64,000 nucleotides of DNA from Isoptericola sp. AK164 (lineage in GTDB: Bacteria > Actinomycetota > Actinomycetes > Actinomycetales > Cellulomonadaceae), in assembly GCF_029643425.1 (NCBI RefSeq), contig NZ_CP119106.1, positions 3,348,001-3,412,000 on the forward strand. The letters run 5' to 3'. The position numbers were made by a program, and so were the translations under genes. The notes beneath the pieces are model-generated. The model was given only the letters and a program-made list of their open reading frames with translations, was not told where the DNA came from and made no database searches. How positions within the stretch are numbered: the first letter of the stretch is position 1; each line of letters begins with the position of its first letter. This document shows, in pieces, positions 45,600 to 53,657 of the stretch.

Positions 45600-46562
45600 A
45601 TGGCGGTGACGAGGAACGACGTCGCACGGGCCGCGGGGGTCTCGAGCGCCGTGGTGTCCTACGTGCTGAACGACGGGCCGCGCCCGGTGTCCGCAGCGAC
45701 ACGCCGGAAGGTCCTCGAGGCGATCGATCGGCTCGGATACCGCCGGGACAACCTCGCACGGTCGATGCGGACCGGCAAGACGGACTCCATCGGCCTGATC
45801 CTCCCGGACATCGCGCTCAGCTACTTCGCCGTCATGACGCAGCGGGTGACCGAGCTCGCCCGCAGCCGCGGTCTCAGCGTGGTGATCAAGACGTCGAACG
45901 GGCGCTCCGAGCGGGAGCGCGAGCACGTCGCCGAGCTCGCCGCACGCCGGGTGGACGGGATCGTCCTGATGAGCGTCGACCCGCTGGACGAGACACGATG
46001 GGCCGCCGAGTTCGAGCTGCCGGTGCTGATCGTCGACCGCCCGGAGGTGGCGATCGACGGCACGGCCCTGGCCGCACGCCACCTCATCGAGCACGGTTGC
46101 CGCCGCCTCGCACGCATCGCCGCCCCGACCCGGTACTCCATCACGCCCCGCCGCGACACCGGATGGAACAGCGCGCTCGCCGAGGCGGGGATCGGCTCGA
46201 GCACCGTCCTCCGGGCCGACGTCTCCGAGGACGGCGGCCGCACGGCCGGACTGGAGCTCCTGGCAGGAGCAGAACGGCCCGACGGGCTGCTCGTGGACTC
46301 CGGCCCGCAGGCCCTGGGGTTCCTCCGGGCCGCGGCGGACGTCGGCGTGCGGGTCCCGCAGGACCTCGCCGTCGTCGCGGCCGAGGTGGGCGAAGCCGGC
46401 CGGTTCAGCATCCCGCGGCTGTCCAGCGTGGACTCACCCATCGAGGAGATCGCGGCCCGCGCGGTCGACCAGATCGGCTCGGCCACCCGCCAGGACAGGA
46501 TCCTCCGGCTGACGGACTCCACCTATGCCCTCCACGAGCGGGAGTCCTGCGGGCACGGTTGA
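45600..46562 (+). CDS. LacI-family regulator of the RpiB/kinase sugar locus
   Basis: 320 aa, ATG at 45600. No ribosome site; TAGAGT at 45588-45593 lies six bases before the ATG, so the mRNA may be leaderless. The HTH (TRNDVARAAGVSSAVVSYVLNDG) is nearly the same as that of the regulator at 38834, and the two bracket the transporter-kinase-isomerase-aldolase genes. The sensor domain is more divergent (IGLILPDIALSYFAVMTQRV), suggesting the same operator class but different ligands. Convergent with the next LacI gene, 6 nt apart. Confidence 0.92.
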   Translation: MAVTRNDVARAAGVSSAVVSYVLNDGPRPVSAATRRKVLEAIDRLGYRRDNLARSMRTGKTDSIGLILPDIALSYFAVMTQRVTELARSRGLSVVIKTSNGRSEREREHVAELAARRVDGIVLMSVDPLDETRWAAEFELPVLIVDRPEVAIDGTALAARHLIEHGCRRLARIAAPTRYSITPRRDTGWNSALAEAGIGSSTVLRADVSEDGGRTAGLELLAGAERPDGLLVDSGPQALGFLRAAADVGVRVPQDLAVVAAEVGEAGRFSIPRLSSVDSPIEEIAARAVDQIGSATRQDRILRLTDSTYALHERESCGHG

Positions 46563-46568
46563 GCGGGA

Positions 46569-47588
46569 TCAGCGCCGCGCACCGGGGGCGGGCGAGCACC
46601 CACAGGACTCCCGGACCACCGTCCGGGTGGGCAGCACGTGGTCGGTGGTGGGTTCTTCCTCCCCGGAAGCCGCCGCGAGGGCGAGCCGGGCGGCCGTGGC
46701 TCCCAGCTCTGCGGTGGGCTGGTGAACGGTCGTGAGCCGGGGCGCCGCCAGGGCGGCGAGCGCGTTGTCGTCGAACCCGACGATCGCGACGTCGTGCGGC
46801 ACGTCGTACCCCAGGCCGGGCAGGGTGGCGAGCAGCCCGAACGCGATCTCGTCGTTCGCGCAGACCAGGGCGTCGGGGACGTCGCCGGACGCGCGGAGGT
46901 CGCGTGCCGCCGCGGCGCCGTCGACCGCCTCGAGCCCGACGGACAGCGGCGGACCGGACTCGACGAGGCCGCGCTCGCTCAGGGCGCGACGGAATCCCCG
47001 GTGCCGCTGGGCCGGCTCGGGCGCGCCCGGCGGGAGGCCGACGAACCGCAGCCGACGGTGACCGTGCACGTCGACGAGATGGGCGGTGACGTCCCGGCAC
47101 GCCGACTCGCCGTCGGTGCGGACCGTGGTCGGGTGCTGGGGCGACCCGGCCAGCACGACGACGGCGACCTCGTCGGCGACGGCGGCGAGCACCGCGTCGT
47201 CGACCGTGCCGGCCTGGACGACCAGCGCATCGGTGCGCCGGGCGAGCCGCTCGACCGCACCGGCGACGTCGGGGCGCAGGTGAGCGCCCAGAACCGTGAC
47301 GGCCGTGTCGTGCGCGGCGGCGACGGACTCGACGCCTCGGAGGAGCTCGGCGAAGTACGGCCCGCCCAGGCCGGGCAGGACCACGCCCAGTGCCTGGTGC
47401 CGCCGTCGGGCGAGCCCCAGGCCGAGCGACGAGGGCGTGTAGCCGTGCGCGTCGATGCTGGCCTGCACCCGCGCCCGGGTCTCGGCCCGGACCCGCGGGT
47501 CGTCGCTGGTGACCCGGGAGACCGTCGCCACGGACACGCCGGCATGGCGGGCGATGTCGCGCACGGTGGGCCGTCGCACCGCCGCCAT
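46569..47588 (-). CDS. LacI-family regulator (probable maltose/alpha-glucan type)
   Basis: 339 aa from the ATG at 47588 after GGAGG. HTH: TVRDIARHAGVSVATVSRV; sensor domain with ALGVVLPGLGGPYFAELLRG and VAIVGFDDNALAALAAPRLTT; ends VRESCGCSPAPGARR. Divergent from a GH13 gene with a perfect TGTAACCGGTTACA dyad between them. It probably controls GH13 and itself. Confidence 0.92.
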   Translation of the reverse strand: MAAVRRPTVRDIARHAGVSVATVSRVTSDDPRVRAETRARVQASIDAHGYTPSSLGLGLARRRHQALGVVLPGLGGPYFAELLRGVESVAAAHDTAVTVLGAHLRPDVAGAVERLARRTDALVVQAGTVDDAVLAAVADEVAVVVLAGSPQHPTTVRTDGESACRDVTAHLVDVHGHRRLRFVGLPPGAPEPAQRHRGFRRALSERGLVESGPPLSVGLEAVDGAAAARDLRASGDVPDALVCANDEIAFGLLATLPGLGYDVPHDVAIVGFDDNALAALAAPRLTTVHQPTAELGATAARLALAAASGEEEPTTDHVLPTRTVVRESCGCSPAPGARR

Positions 47589-47613
47589 CACGCCTCCTCG
47601 GCTCCGTCGGTGG

Positions 47614-47629
47614 ATGTAACCGGTTACAT
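47614..47629. promoter_or_regulatory. Perfect 16-bp LacI operator
   Basis: ATGTAACCGGTTACAT is a perfect palindrome with central CG, the classic LacI/GalR arrangement, between the divergent LacI and GH13 genes. Confidence 0.8.
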
Positions 47630-47696
47630 ACCCTACCGTGGACGCCGCACACCGGTCCGCGTAGGTCGCGGACCGCCCCGACGAAGGAGCAGCGCC

Positions 47697-49304
47697 GTGG
47701 CGACCACCCCAGCGACGACCGACCTGGCGGACCGCCTCGACCGGACGGTGCTCTACCAGATCTACCCGCAGAGCTTCGCGGACGCCGACGGCGACGGGGT
47801 CGGCGACCTGCGCGGCATCGCCGACCGCCTCGACTACCTGGCGTGGCTCGGGGTCGACGCGATCTGGCTGAGTCCCTGCTTCGTCTCCCCGTTCGCCGAC
47901 GCCGGCTACGACGTCGCCGACTTCCTGCGCATCGCACCGCGGTACGGCACCAACGCCGACCTGGAGCACCTCACCGAGCAGGCCGCCCGGCGCGGGATCG
48001 CGGTCCTGCTCGATCTCGTCGCCGGCCACACCTCGGACCAGCACCCCTGGTTCCGCGCCGCGATCGACGACCCGGACGACGACCGGTACGTGTGGAGCGA
48101 CGTGCCCGTCGACGGGTTCGAACCCGGGCTCGGTCGGCGCGGCGGGTACTACCGGCCCAACTTCTTCCCCGTGCAGCCCGCCCTCAACTACGGGTACGCG
48201 CGCCTCGACCCGGCCGAACCGTGGCGGCAGCCCGTCGACGCACCCGGCCCGCAGGCCAACCGCGCCGCGCTGCGCGAGATCCTGGCGTTCTGGTTCGACC
48301 GCGGCGTCGCCGGCTTCCGCGTCGACATGGCGGCCTCCCTCGTCAAGGACGACCCCGGGCTCGCCGAGACGCGACGCCTCTGGCAGGAGATGCGCGCCTG
48401 GCTGGACCGCACCTATCCCGGCCGGGTCCTGATCAGCGAGTGGGGCGACCCGAAGGTCGCCGTGCCCGCGGGCTTCCACGCCGACTTCCTGCTGCAGTTC
48501 GGCGGGGACGACGACGGCCTGCCGCTGCGCTCGCTGTGGAACAACGGCGCCGGCACCACCCAGCCCACCTGGGGCGACGTGCCCGCCTGGGCCGACGCCG
48601 AGGCCCGCGGTGACGCCGCGACGTTCGTGCGCGCATGGACCGCGGCGACCGCAGCGATCGCCGCCGCGGGACGCGGCGGCGTCGTCGGGCTGCCGACGTC
48701 GAACCACGACTTCACACGACTCGTCGCCGGCCCGCGGGACGCCGAGCAGGCGCGCGCCGCCCACGTCCTGGTCATGACCTGGCCCGCGATGCCCTCGGTC
48801 TACCAGGGCGACGAGATCGGCATGCGGTACGTGCCCGGCACACCGACCACCGAGGGGTCCCGGCTCGGCCCGACCTACGACCGCGCCGGGTCGCGCACCC
48901 CTGTGCAGTGGGGAGACCTGGACGCCGGGCGCTTCGGTCCCGGGACGCCCGCGACGTCGTCCTACCTGCCCGTGGACCCGGACCCCGGCCGTCCGACGGT
49001 GTCCGACCAGGTCGACGACCCGGACTCGTTGCTGCACCTGGTGCGCGACCTGATCTCGCTGCGGCACCGGGACAGGCGGCTCGACGTCGGTTCACCGCTC
49101 GAGGTGCTGGCCACCGGCTACCCGATGGCCTACGTGCGCGGCGGTTCGCTCGCCGTCGTGCTCAACCCCGGCCGGCACCCGGTCGAGCTGCCGCTGCCGG
49201 GCGCGGGCGACGCCAGGCTGCTCGTCGGTCGGGGCGTGCGGACCGAGGACGCCGTGGTGCACCTCGACGGGCACGGCTACGCCGTGCTCGACCTCGGCGG
49301 CTGA
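47697..49304 (+). CDS. GH13 alpha-glucosidase-like hydrolase
   Basis: 535 aa from the GTG at 47697 after AAGGAG; no signal peptide, so cytoplasmic. Motifs: region I DLVAGHTSDQHPW; nucleophile D210 in GFRVDMA; acid/base E248 in ISEWGD; third acid D338 in SNHDF; the N-terminal VLYQIYPQSFADADGDGVGDL is typical of oligo-1,6-glucosidase/alpha-glucosidase types. Region I has TSDQHPW, like alpha-glucosidases. It would act on imported alpha-glucosides; no transporter is adjacent, so substrate may enter by another importer. Regulated by the divergent LacI. Confidence 0.88.
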   Translation: MATTPATTDLADRLDRTVLYQIYPQSFADADGDGVGDLRGIADRLDYLAWLGVDAIWLSPCFVSPFADAGYDVADFLRIAPRYGTNADLEHLTEQAARRGIAVLLDLVAGHTSDQHPWFRAAIDDPDDDRYVWSDVPVDGFEPGLGRRGGYYRPNFFPVQPALNYGYARLDPAEPWRQPVDAPGPQANRAALREILAFWFDRGVAGFRVDMAASLVKDDPGLAETRRLWQEMRAWLDRTYPGRVLISEWGDPKVAVPAGFHADFLLQFGGDDDGLPLRSLWNNGAGTTQPTWGDVPAWADAEARGDAATFVRAWTAATAAIAAAGRGGVVGLPTSNHDFTRLVAGPRDAEQARAAHVLVMTWPAMPSVYQGDEIGMRYVPGTPTTEGSRLGPTYDRAGSRTPVQWGDLDAGRFGPGTPATSSYLPVDPDPGRPTVSDQVDDPDSLLHLVRDLISLRHRDRRLDVGSPLEVLATGYPMAYVRGGSLAVVLNPGRHPVELPLPGAGDARLLVGRGVRTEDAVVHLDGHGYAVLDLGG

Positions 49305-49687
49305 GGCCGGGGCCCGGCTCCTCCGCATCGGCCTCCACGGCCAGGCCTCCCCCACGTCGACTCGTCGGAGAATGTTTGTTAGGGTTTCTACGGAACATAT
49401 TCCGATTGGCGCGGCGAACTGATATCAGCTCGCGACCGTCTTCGTCGTCGTTCCTTTTCTACATCGGAAAGCCCTTTTCGTCGTGGATCTCGCATCCTGA
49501 TCCGATCCCAGAACAACGGGACATTTCCTCGTAGGCTGACAGCGCCCCACCCAGGGACGGGACCGGTCGAGTCGTGGTTGTCGATATTCCGGGACCACCG
49601 TCCCCGGAATGTCGAGAATACGCCGCGCGCTCTTCGTCGACCCCGGCCGGTCCGCCCTTTCGCGCAGCCGAGAGAAAAGGACCACCG
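49305..49687 (+). promoter_or_regulatory. AT-richer leader of the glycosyltransferase cassette
   Basis: This 383-nt stretch carries no convincing gene. About 49365-49520 is visibly richer in A/T than its surroundings. It holds CGGAACATATTCCG (49391-49404, CGGAA/TTCCG dyad), the perfect palindrome CTGATATCAG (49419-49428), CGGAAAGCCCTTTTCG (49465-49480, resembling the dyad at 560), and a hairpin of two 13-nt arms (49581-49593 with 49603-49615, one mismatch, 9-nt loop) about 72 nt before the GTG start. Promoter boxes are not clear. Confidence 0.5.
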
Positions 49688-50581
49688 GTGCCCGCCTTTC
49701 CCGAGATCAGCGTCGTCATCCCCACCTACAACCGCAGCAGCCTGCTGCGCCACACCCTCGACTCCCTGCGGCGCCAGACCCTCGCGCCCGACCGGTTCGA
49801 GGTCGTCGTGGTCGACGACGGCGGCAGCGACGACAGCGAGGACGTCGTGCGCTCGTTCGCGGACGACCTCGACGTCACCTACTTCTGGCAGCCGGACGCC
49901 GGCTTCCGTGCCGGCAAGGCCCGCAACATCGGCACCGCCATCGCCTCGGGGCGCTACGTCGTCTACGTCGACACCGGCGTCCTGCTGGCCACCACCACCC
50001 TGGCCACGCACCTGCGCATCCACACTGAGTCGGCCTATCCCACCGCCGTCGTCGGCTACGTCTACGGGTTCGAGGTGGACCCCTCCCACGAGGCCGTCAT
50101 GGCCGACCTCGACCCCACCGACGTCGACGCCGCCATCGCCCACCTGCACACGCACGGCGCCCTCGACGTCCGCGAGCGCCAGTACGCCGACCTCGGCGAG
50201 AACATCACGAGCTGGCCCGCGCCGTTCGACATCTTCTGGACGTGCCACGCCTCGGCCGAGCGCGAGTCGCTGTTCGCCGCCGGGCTTTTCGACGAGTCGT
50301 TCACCGGGTGGGGCGGCGAGGACGTGGACCTCGGCGTGCGGCTGTTCCGGCAGGACAACGTGTTCGTCATGGACCGCGCGGCGCGTTCCTTGCACTGGCC
50401 GCACGCCAAGGAGGTCGACGACCTCCAGGAGTCCTCGGCGACCGCCGCCGAACGGATCCACCGCAAGTACGACCTGTGGACCACGAGCTTCTACGGCAAG
50501 GACCTGCAGAACGAGAAGTACTCGCTGAACAAGGTCATCCAGCTCTCGGCGTCGCGGCGCGAGGCCGAGGGGGCGGCCTGA
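49688..50581 (+). CDS. Family 2 glycosyltransferase
   Basis: 297 aa from the GTG at 49688 after AAAGGA. GT-A fold: ISVVIPTYNRSSLLRHTLDSL, EVVVVDDGGSDDS; the usual DxD is present as VDTG in YVVYVDTGVLL; C-terminal FTGWGGEDVDLGVRLFRQ is the galactosyltransferase-C-like acceptor/catalytic motif. It transfers a sugar from a nucleotide donor to an unknown acceptor. The stop overlaps the next ATG (TGATG), so it is coupled to the acyltransferase. Confidence 0.9.
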   Translation: MPAFPEISVVIPTYNRSSLLRHTLDSLRRQTLAPDRFEVVVVDDGGSDDSEDVVRSFADDLDVTYFWQPDAGFRAGKARNIGTAIASGRYVVYVDTGVLLATTTLATHLRIHTESAYPTAVVGYVYGFEVDPSHEAVMADLDPTDVDAAIAHLHTHGALDVRERQYADLGENITSWPAPFDIFWTCHASAERESLFAAGLFDESFTGWGGEDVDLGVRLFRQDNVFVMDRAARSLHWPHAKEVDDLQESSATAAERIHRKYDLWTTSFYGKDLQNEKYSLNKVIQLSASRREAEGAA

Positions 50582-51228
50582 TGCCGGTCGCCTACGAGAA
50601 CCTGTACCCCGCCCGACCCGACTGGCCGCTGACGGGCGGGGTCACGGAGGCGCTGCGGGCGCACGGCGTCGAGGTCGGCGAGGGCACCGTGTTCTTCGAC
50701 GTGCCCCGGGTGGCGTTCACGCGCGCCGTCGACGCCGAGCTCGGCCCGCTGCCGCTGCGGGCGGAGGACTTCCGCGGCGCGATCCGGGTCGGGTCGGGGT
50801 GCTACGTCGAGTCGGGCGTGGCGCCCACCTTCCACAGCCAGCCGGTCAAGCTCACGTCGGTGCAGGTCAACGACGGCGCACCCGGCCGGATCTGCATCGG
50901 GGACCGGGTCTCGCTGCAGGGCGTGGCGGTCGTGGCCTACGACCTGGTCGAGGTGGGCGACGACGTGATGTTCGGCCCGCTGGTGACGATCATGGACTCC
51001 AGCGGTCACCCGCTGCGGGGCCGCGGCGCGGCCGGGGAGGCGGCCCGCACGACGGCGGCACCCGTGCGCATCGGGGACGGCGCCTGGATCGGGACGGGCG
51101 CGACGATCCTCAAGGGTGTGGACATCGGGGACGGTGCCGTGCTCGGGGCGCAGAGCGTCGCCGACGAGTCGGTGCCGGCCGGGGCGGTCGCCGTCGGCAA
51201 CCCCGCCCGCGTCATCAAGCAGCTGTGA
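50581..51228 (+). CDS. Left-handed beta-helix acyltransferase
   Basis: 215 aa. The C-terminal half is hexapeptide-repeat rich (IRVGSGCYVESGVAPTFH, ICIGDRVSLQGVAVVAYD, VRIGDGAWIGTGATILKG, AVLGAQSVADESVPAGAVAV), ending VGNPARVIKQL as in CatB/maltose O-acetyltransferases. It probably moves an acetyl group from acetyl-CoA onto a sugar hydroxyl or amine. Between GT2 and MATE genes with overlaps at both ends; acceptor unknown. Confidence 0.88.
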   Translation: MPVAYENLYPARPDWPLTGGVTEALRAHGVEVGEGTVFFDVPRVAFTRAVDAELGPLPLRAEDFRGAIRVGSGCYVESGVAPTFHSQPVKLTSVQVNDGAPGRICIGDRVSLQGVAVVAYDLVEVGDDVMFGPLVTIMDSSGHPLRGRGAAGEAARTTAAPVRIGDGAWIGTGATILKGVDIGDGAVLGAQSVADESVPAGAVAVGNPARVIKQL

Positions 51229-52586
51229 TCACGGCGCTGCGCGGCCCGGCCGGCCGGTCCCTGCTGCGGATCGCCGTCCCGGTGACGCTGCAGACGGTGG
51301 TGTTCTCCTCCAAGAGCGTCGTCGACGCCGTGATGCTCGGCACGCAGACCGAGATCGACGTCGCCGCGATCGGCATCGCGTCCAAGGCGACGTTCGTCGT
51401 GTCGATCTTCCTCATCGGGTTCACGATCGGCGGCGCGCAGATCGGCGCCCAGCTGTGGGGCGGCGAGCGCCCCGACCGGGCCGTGCGGCTGCGCCAGACG
51501 GTGTGGCTGACCTGGGCGACCTCCACGGTCTGTGCGCTGGCGGCGTTCGTCACCTTCGCCGTCGTCCCGGAGGCCGTGATCGGCCTCGGCACGGACTCGG
51601 CCGCCGTCGTCGAACGGGGCGCCGCGTTCCTGCGGATCGTCAGCCCCACCTTCCTGCTGTTCTGCTACACCTCGGCGGTGGCCGCCGGGCTGCGGGTGAT
51701 GCTGCAGCCGACGATCAGCACGGTCTACGCCGTCGTCGGGGTGGTGCTGAACGTGGCGCTCAACGCGGTGCTGATCTTCGGGCTGCTCGGTGCGCCCCGG
51801 CTGGGCGTCGTCGGTGCGGCCTACGGCACGCTGGTCAGCGCCGTCGTCGAGACCGGGCTCCTCGCCGTGCACCTGCTCACCACGCGGCACGTCCTGGCAC
51901 GGTTCCCGCGCGCCGAGCTGGGTCTCGTCACGCGCGCGCAGACCGTGGCGCTGCTGCGCCTGTCCGTCCCGGCGGCGTGCAACAGCACGATCTGGGCCCT
52001 GGGATCCTTCGCGTTCTACGCCGTGATCGGCAGCACGGGCGTCTCGGCCGCCGCCGCCCTGGCGATCCTCTCCCCCGTGGAGTCGCTGGCGCTGGCCCTC
52101 ACCATCGGGCTCGCGAACGCGGCCGCCGTGGTGGTCGGCTCCACGATCGGGTCCGGGCACGTCGAGGACGCCTACCGCCAGGCGTGGGCGCTGGTCCGGC
52201 TCGGGCTCCTGGTCGGGGTGGCCACCTGCGTTGTCACGTGGGCCGCGCAGGACGCGGTGCTGGGGATGTTCGGTGCGATCACGCCCGAGACCCGCGCACT
52301 CACCGAGACCCTGTTCGCGGTGCTGGTCGTCTCGTTCGTGCTCAAGAGCGTCAGCATGGTCATGGTGCTGGGTGTGCTGCGGGCCGGTGGGGAGGTGCGG
52401 TTCTGCCTGCTGCTCGACGTCGGGGCCCAGTGGGTGCTGCTGCTGCCCGGGGCGCTGCTGCTGCGCGACGTAGTCGGCGTCGGGCCCGTGCTGGTGTTCG
52501 CGCTGGTGCTGGTGGAGGAGGCCGTGCGGATCGGTGTGGCCGGGTGGCGTATCCGGTCGCGGCGGTGGCTCAACGACCTGACGTGA
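51225..52586 (+). CDS. MATE-family exporter
   Basis: 453 aa from a GTG at 51225 overlapping the acyltransferase stop. About twelve hydrophobic segments in two six-helix halves; first-half LRIAVPVTLQTVVFSSKSVVDAVMLGT and second-half LLRLSVPAACNSTIWALGSFAFY correspond to the MATE repeats. It exports organic cations or other small molecules with Na+ or H+. Co-translation with a glycosyltransferase and an acyltransferase suggests export of a glycosylated, acylated product. Confidence 0.9.
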   Translation: MITALRGPAGRSLLRIAVPVTLQTVVFSSKSVVDAVMLGTQTEIDVAAIGIASKATFVVSIFLIGFTIGGAQIGAQLWGGERPDRAVRLRQTVWLTWATSTVCALAAFVTFAVVPEAVIGLGTDSAAVVERGAAFLRIVSPTFLLFCYTSAVAAGLRVMLQPTISTVYAVVGVVLNVALNAVLIFGLLGAPRLGVVGAAYGTLVSAVVETGLLAVHLLTTRHVLARFPRAELGLVTRAQTVALLRLSVPAACNSTIWALGSFAFYAVIGSTGVSAAAALAILSPVESLALALTIGLANAAAVVVGSTIGSGHVEDAYRQAWALVRLGLLVGVATCVVTWAAQDAVLGMFGAITPETRALTETLFAVLVVSFVLKSVSMVMVLGVLRAGGEVRFCLLLDVGAQWVLLLPGALLLRDVVGVGPVLVFALVLVEEAVRIGVAGWRIRSRRWLNDLT

Positions 52587-52590
52587 GCGA

Positions 52591-52670
52591 GTGCTTGCCT
52601 ACCTCGCGAGACGTTTGCCTACCTCGCGGGATGTTGGCCTACGCCGCGGTGGAGTCGCCTACCTCGCGGA
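52591..52670. repeat. Four-copy 20-bp tandem repeat
   Basis: Units start at 52591, 52611, 52631 and 52651. The core GCCTACCTCGCG is identical in units 1, 2 and 4 (52597, 52617, 52657); unit 3 has GCCTACGCCGCG. The six bases before each core vary. The array fills the space between the MATE stop (52586) and adenosine deaminase, and the deaminase stop codon (52659-52661) lies in unit 4. Confidence 0.9.
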
Positions 52671-53624
52671 GGGGTGGTCGATCTCGGCGAGCAGGGCGTC
52701 CCGTCTGCCCGCGGGCAGGAACGACGACCGGATCGAGTTCGCCGCCAGCCGGGCCCGCTGGTCCGCGGTCATCCCGAGCGAACGCTCCAGAGCCGCGAGG
52801 TTGTTGTCGAGGTAGCCGCCGAAGTACGCCGGGTCGTCGGAGTTCACGGTGACGTTGAGCCCCCGGTCGAGCATGGCGAGCACCGGGTGGTCCTCGATGC
52901 GTTCGACGGCGCGCAGCGCGACGTTCGACAGCGGGCAGACGGTCAGCGGCACCTGCTCGGCGACCAGCCGCTCGACCACGGCGTCGTCGTCCAGGGAGCG
53001 GATGCCGTGGTCGACGCGCTGCACGCCCAGCAGGTCCAGGGCGTCCGTGACGTACGACGCCGGCCCCTCCTCCCCCGCGTGGGCGATCAGCCGCAGGCCC
53101 TCGGCCCGGGCACGCGCGTACAGGCGGGTGAAGTCCGACGGCGGATGGCCGACCTCGGCGGAGTCCAGCCCGATCCCCGCGATCGGGGCATCCGCCGCGA
53201 CCAGCCGGTCCAGCACGTCGAGCGCCTCGCCCTCGGGGCGGTCCCGCAGGAACGCCGCGACCAGCAGGGTCGAGACGCCGTGCTCGGCCTCGCTGGTGGC
53301 CAGCACCGGGGCCACCTCGAGGGGCACGCCACGCACCAGGTGCGCCTGCGGGTCCACCATGATCTCCGCGTGCCGCACCCCGCCTGCCGCAGCCCGCGTC
53401 AGGTAGGCGCGGGTCATGTCCGCGAAGTCCTCGGGGGTGCGCAGCACCGCCATGTTCGCGTAGTACAGGTCCAGGAACGACTGCAGGTCCGTGAACGAGT
53501 ACGCGCGGCGCAGGGCGACCACGTCGTCGTTCGGCAGGGTCACGGCGTTGCGCTCCGCGAGCGCCATCACCAGCTCGGGTTCGAGGGTGCCCTCGACGTG
53601 CAGGTGCAGCTCGGCGAACGGCAG
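52659..53624 (-). CDS. Adenosine deaminase, start codon uncertain (CTG 53624?)
   Basis: 321 aa if begun at CTG 53624. All adenosine deaminase motifs are present: HLHVEG (zinc ligands), HAGEEG, VDHGIR, and NSDDPAYF; it converts adenosine to inosine. The next ATG/GTG (53570/53567) lies after HLHVEG, and upstream the frame has only CTG candidates before the MFS stop at 53658, which is in the same frame 11 codons earlier. So it needs a CTG start, stop-codon read-through from the MFS gene, or reflects a sequence error. No ribosome site precedes the CTG. The C-terminus runs into the 20-bp repeat. Confidence 0.82.
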   Translation of the reverse strand: MPFAELHLHVEGTLEPELVMALAERNAVTLPNDDVVALRRAYSFTDLQSFLDLYYANMAVLRTPEDFADMTRAYLTRAAAGGVRHAEIMVDPQAHLVRGVPLEVAPVLATSEAEHGVSTLLVAAFLRDRPEGEALDVLDRLVAADAPIAGIGLDSAEVGHPPSDFTRLYARARAEGLRLIAHAGEEGPASYVTDALDLLGVQRVDHGIRSLDDDAVVERLVAEQVPLTVCPLSNVALRAVERIEDHPVLAMLDRGLNVTVNSDDPAYFGGYLDNNLAALERSLGMTADQRARLAANSIRSSFLPAGRRDALLAEIDHPSAR

Positions 53625-53657
53625 CGGGGTGTCGGTCGGGTTCGAGGGGTCAGCCTG

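Noticed and set aside
52591-52670. Possible CRISPR array
   Set aside because: The repeat core is 12 bp with 8-bp intervals, far too short for repeats and spacers, and no cas genes are near.
52659-53624. Adenosine deaminase as a pseudogene
   Set aside because: All catalytic motifs and the full reading frame are intact; only the start codon is in doubt.
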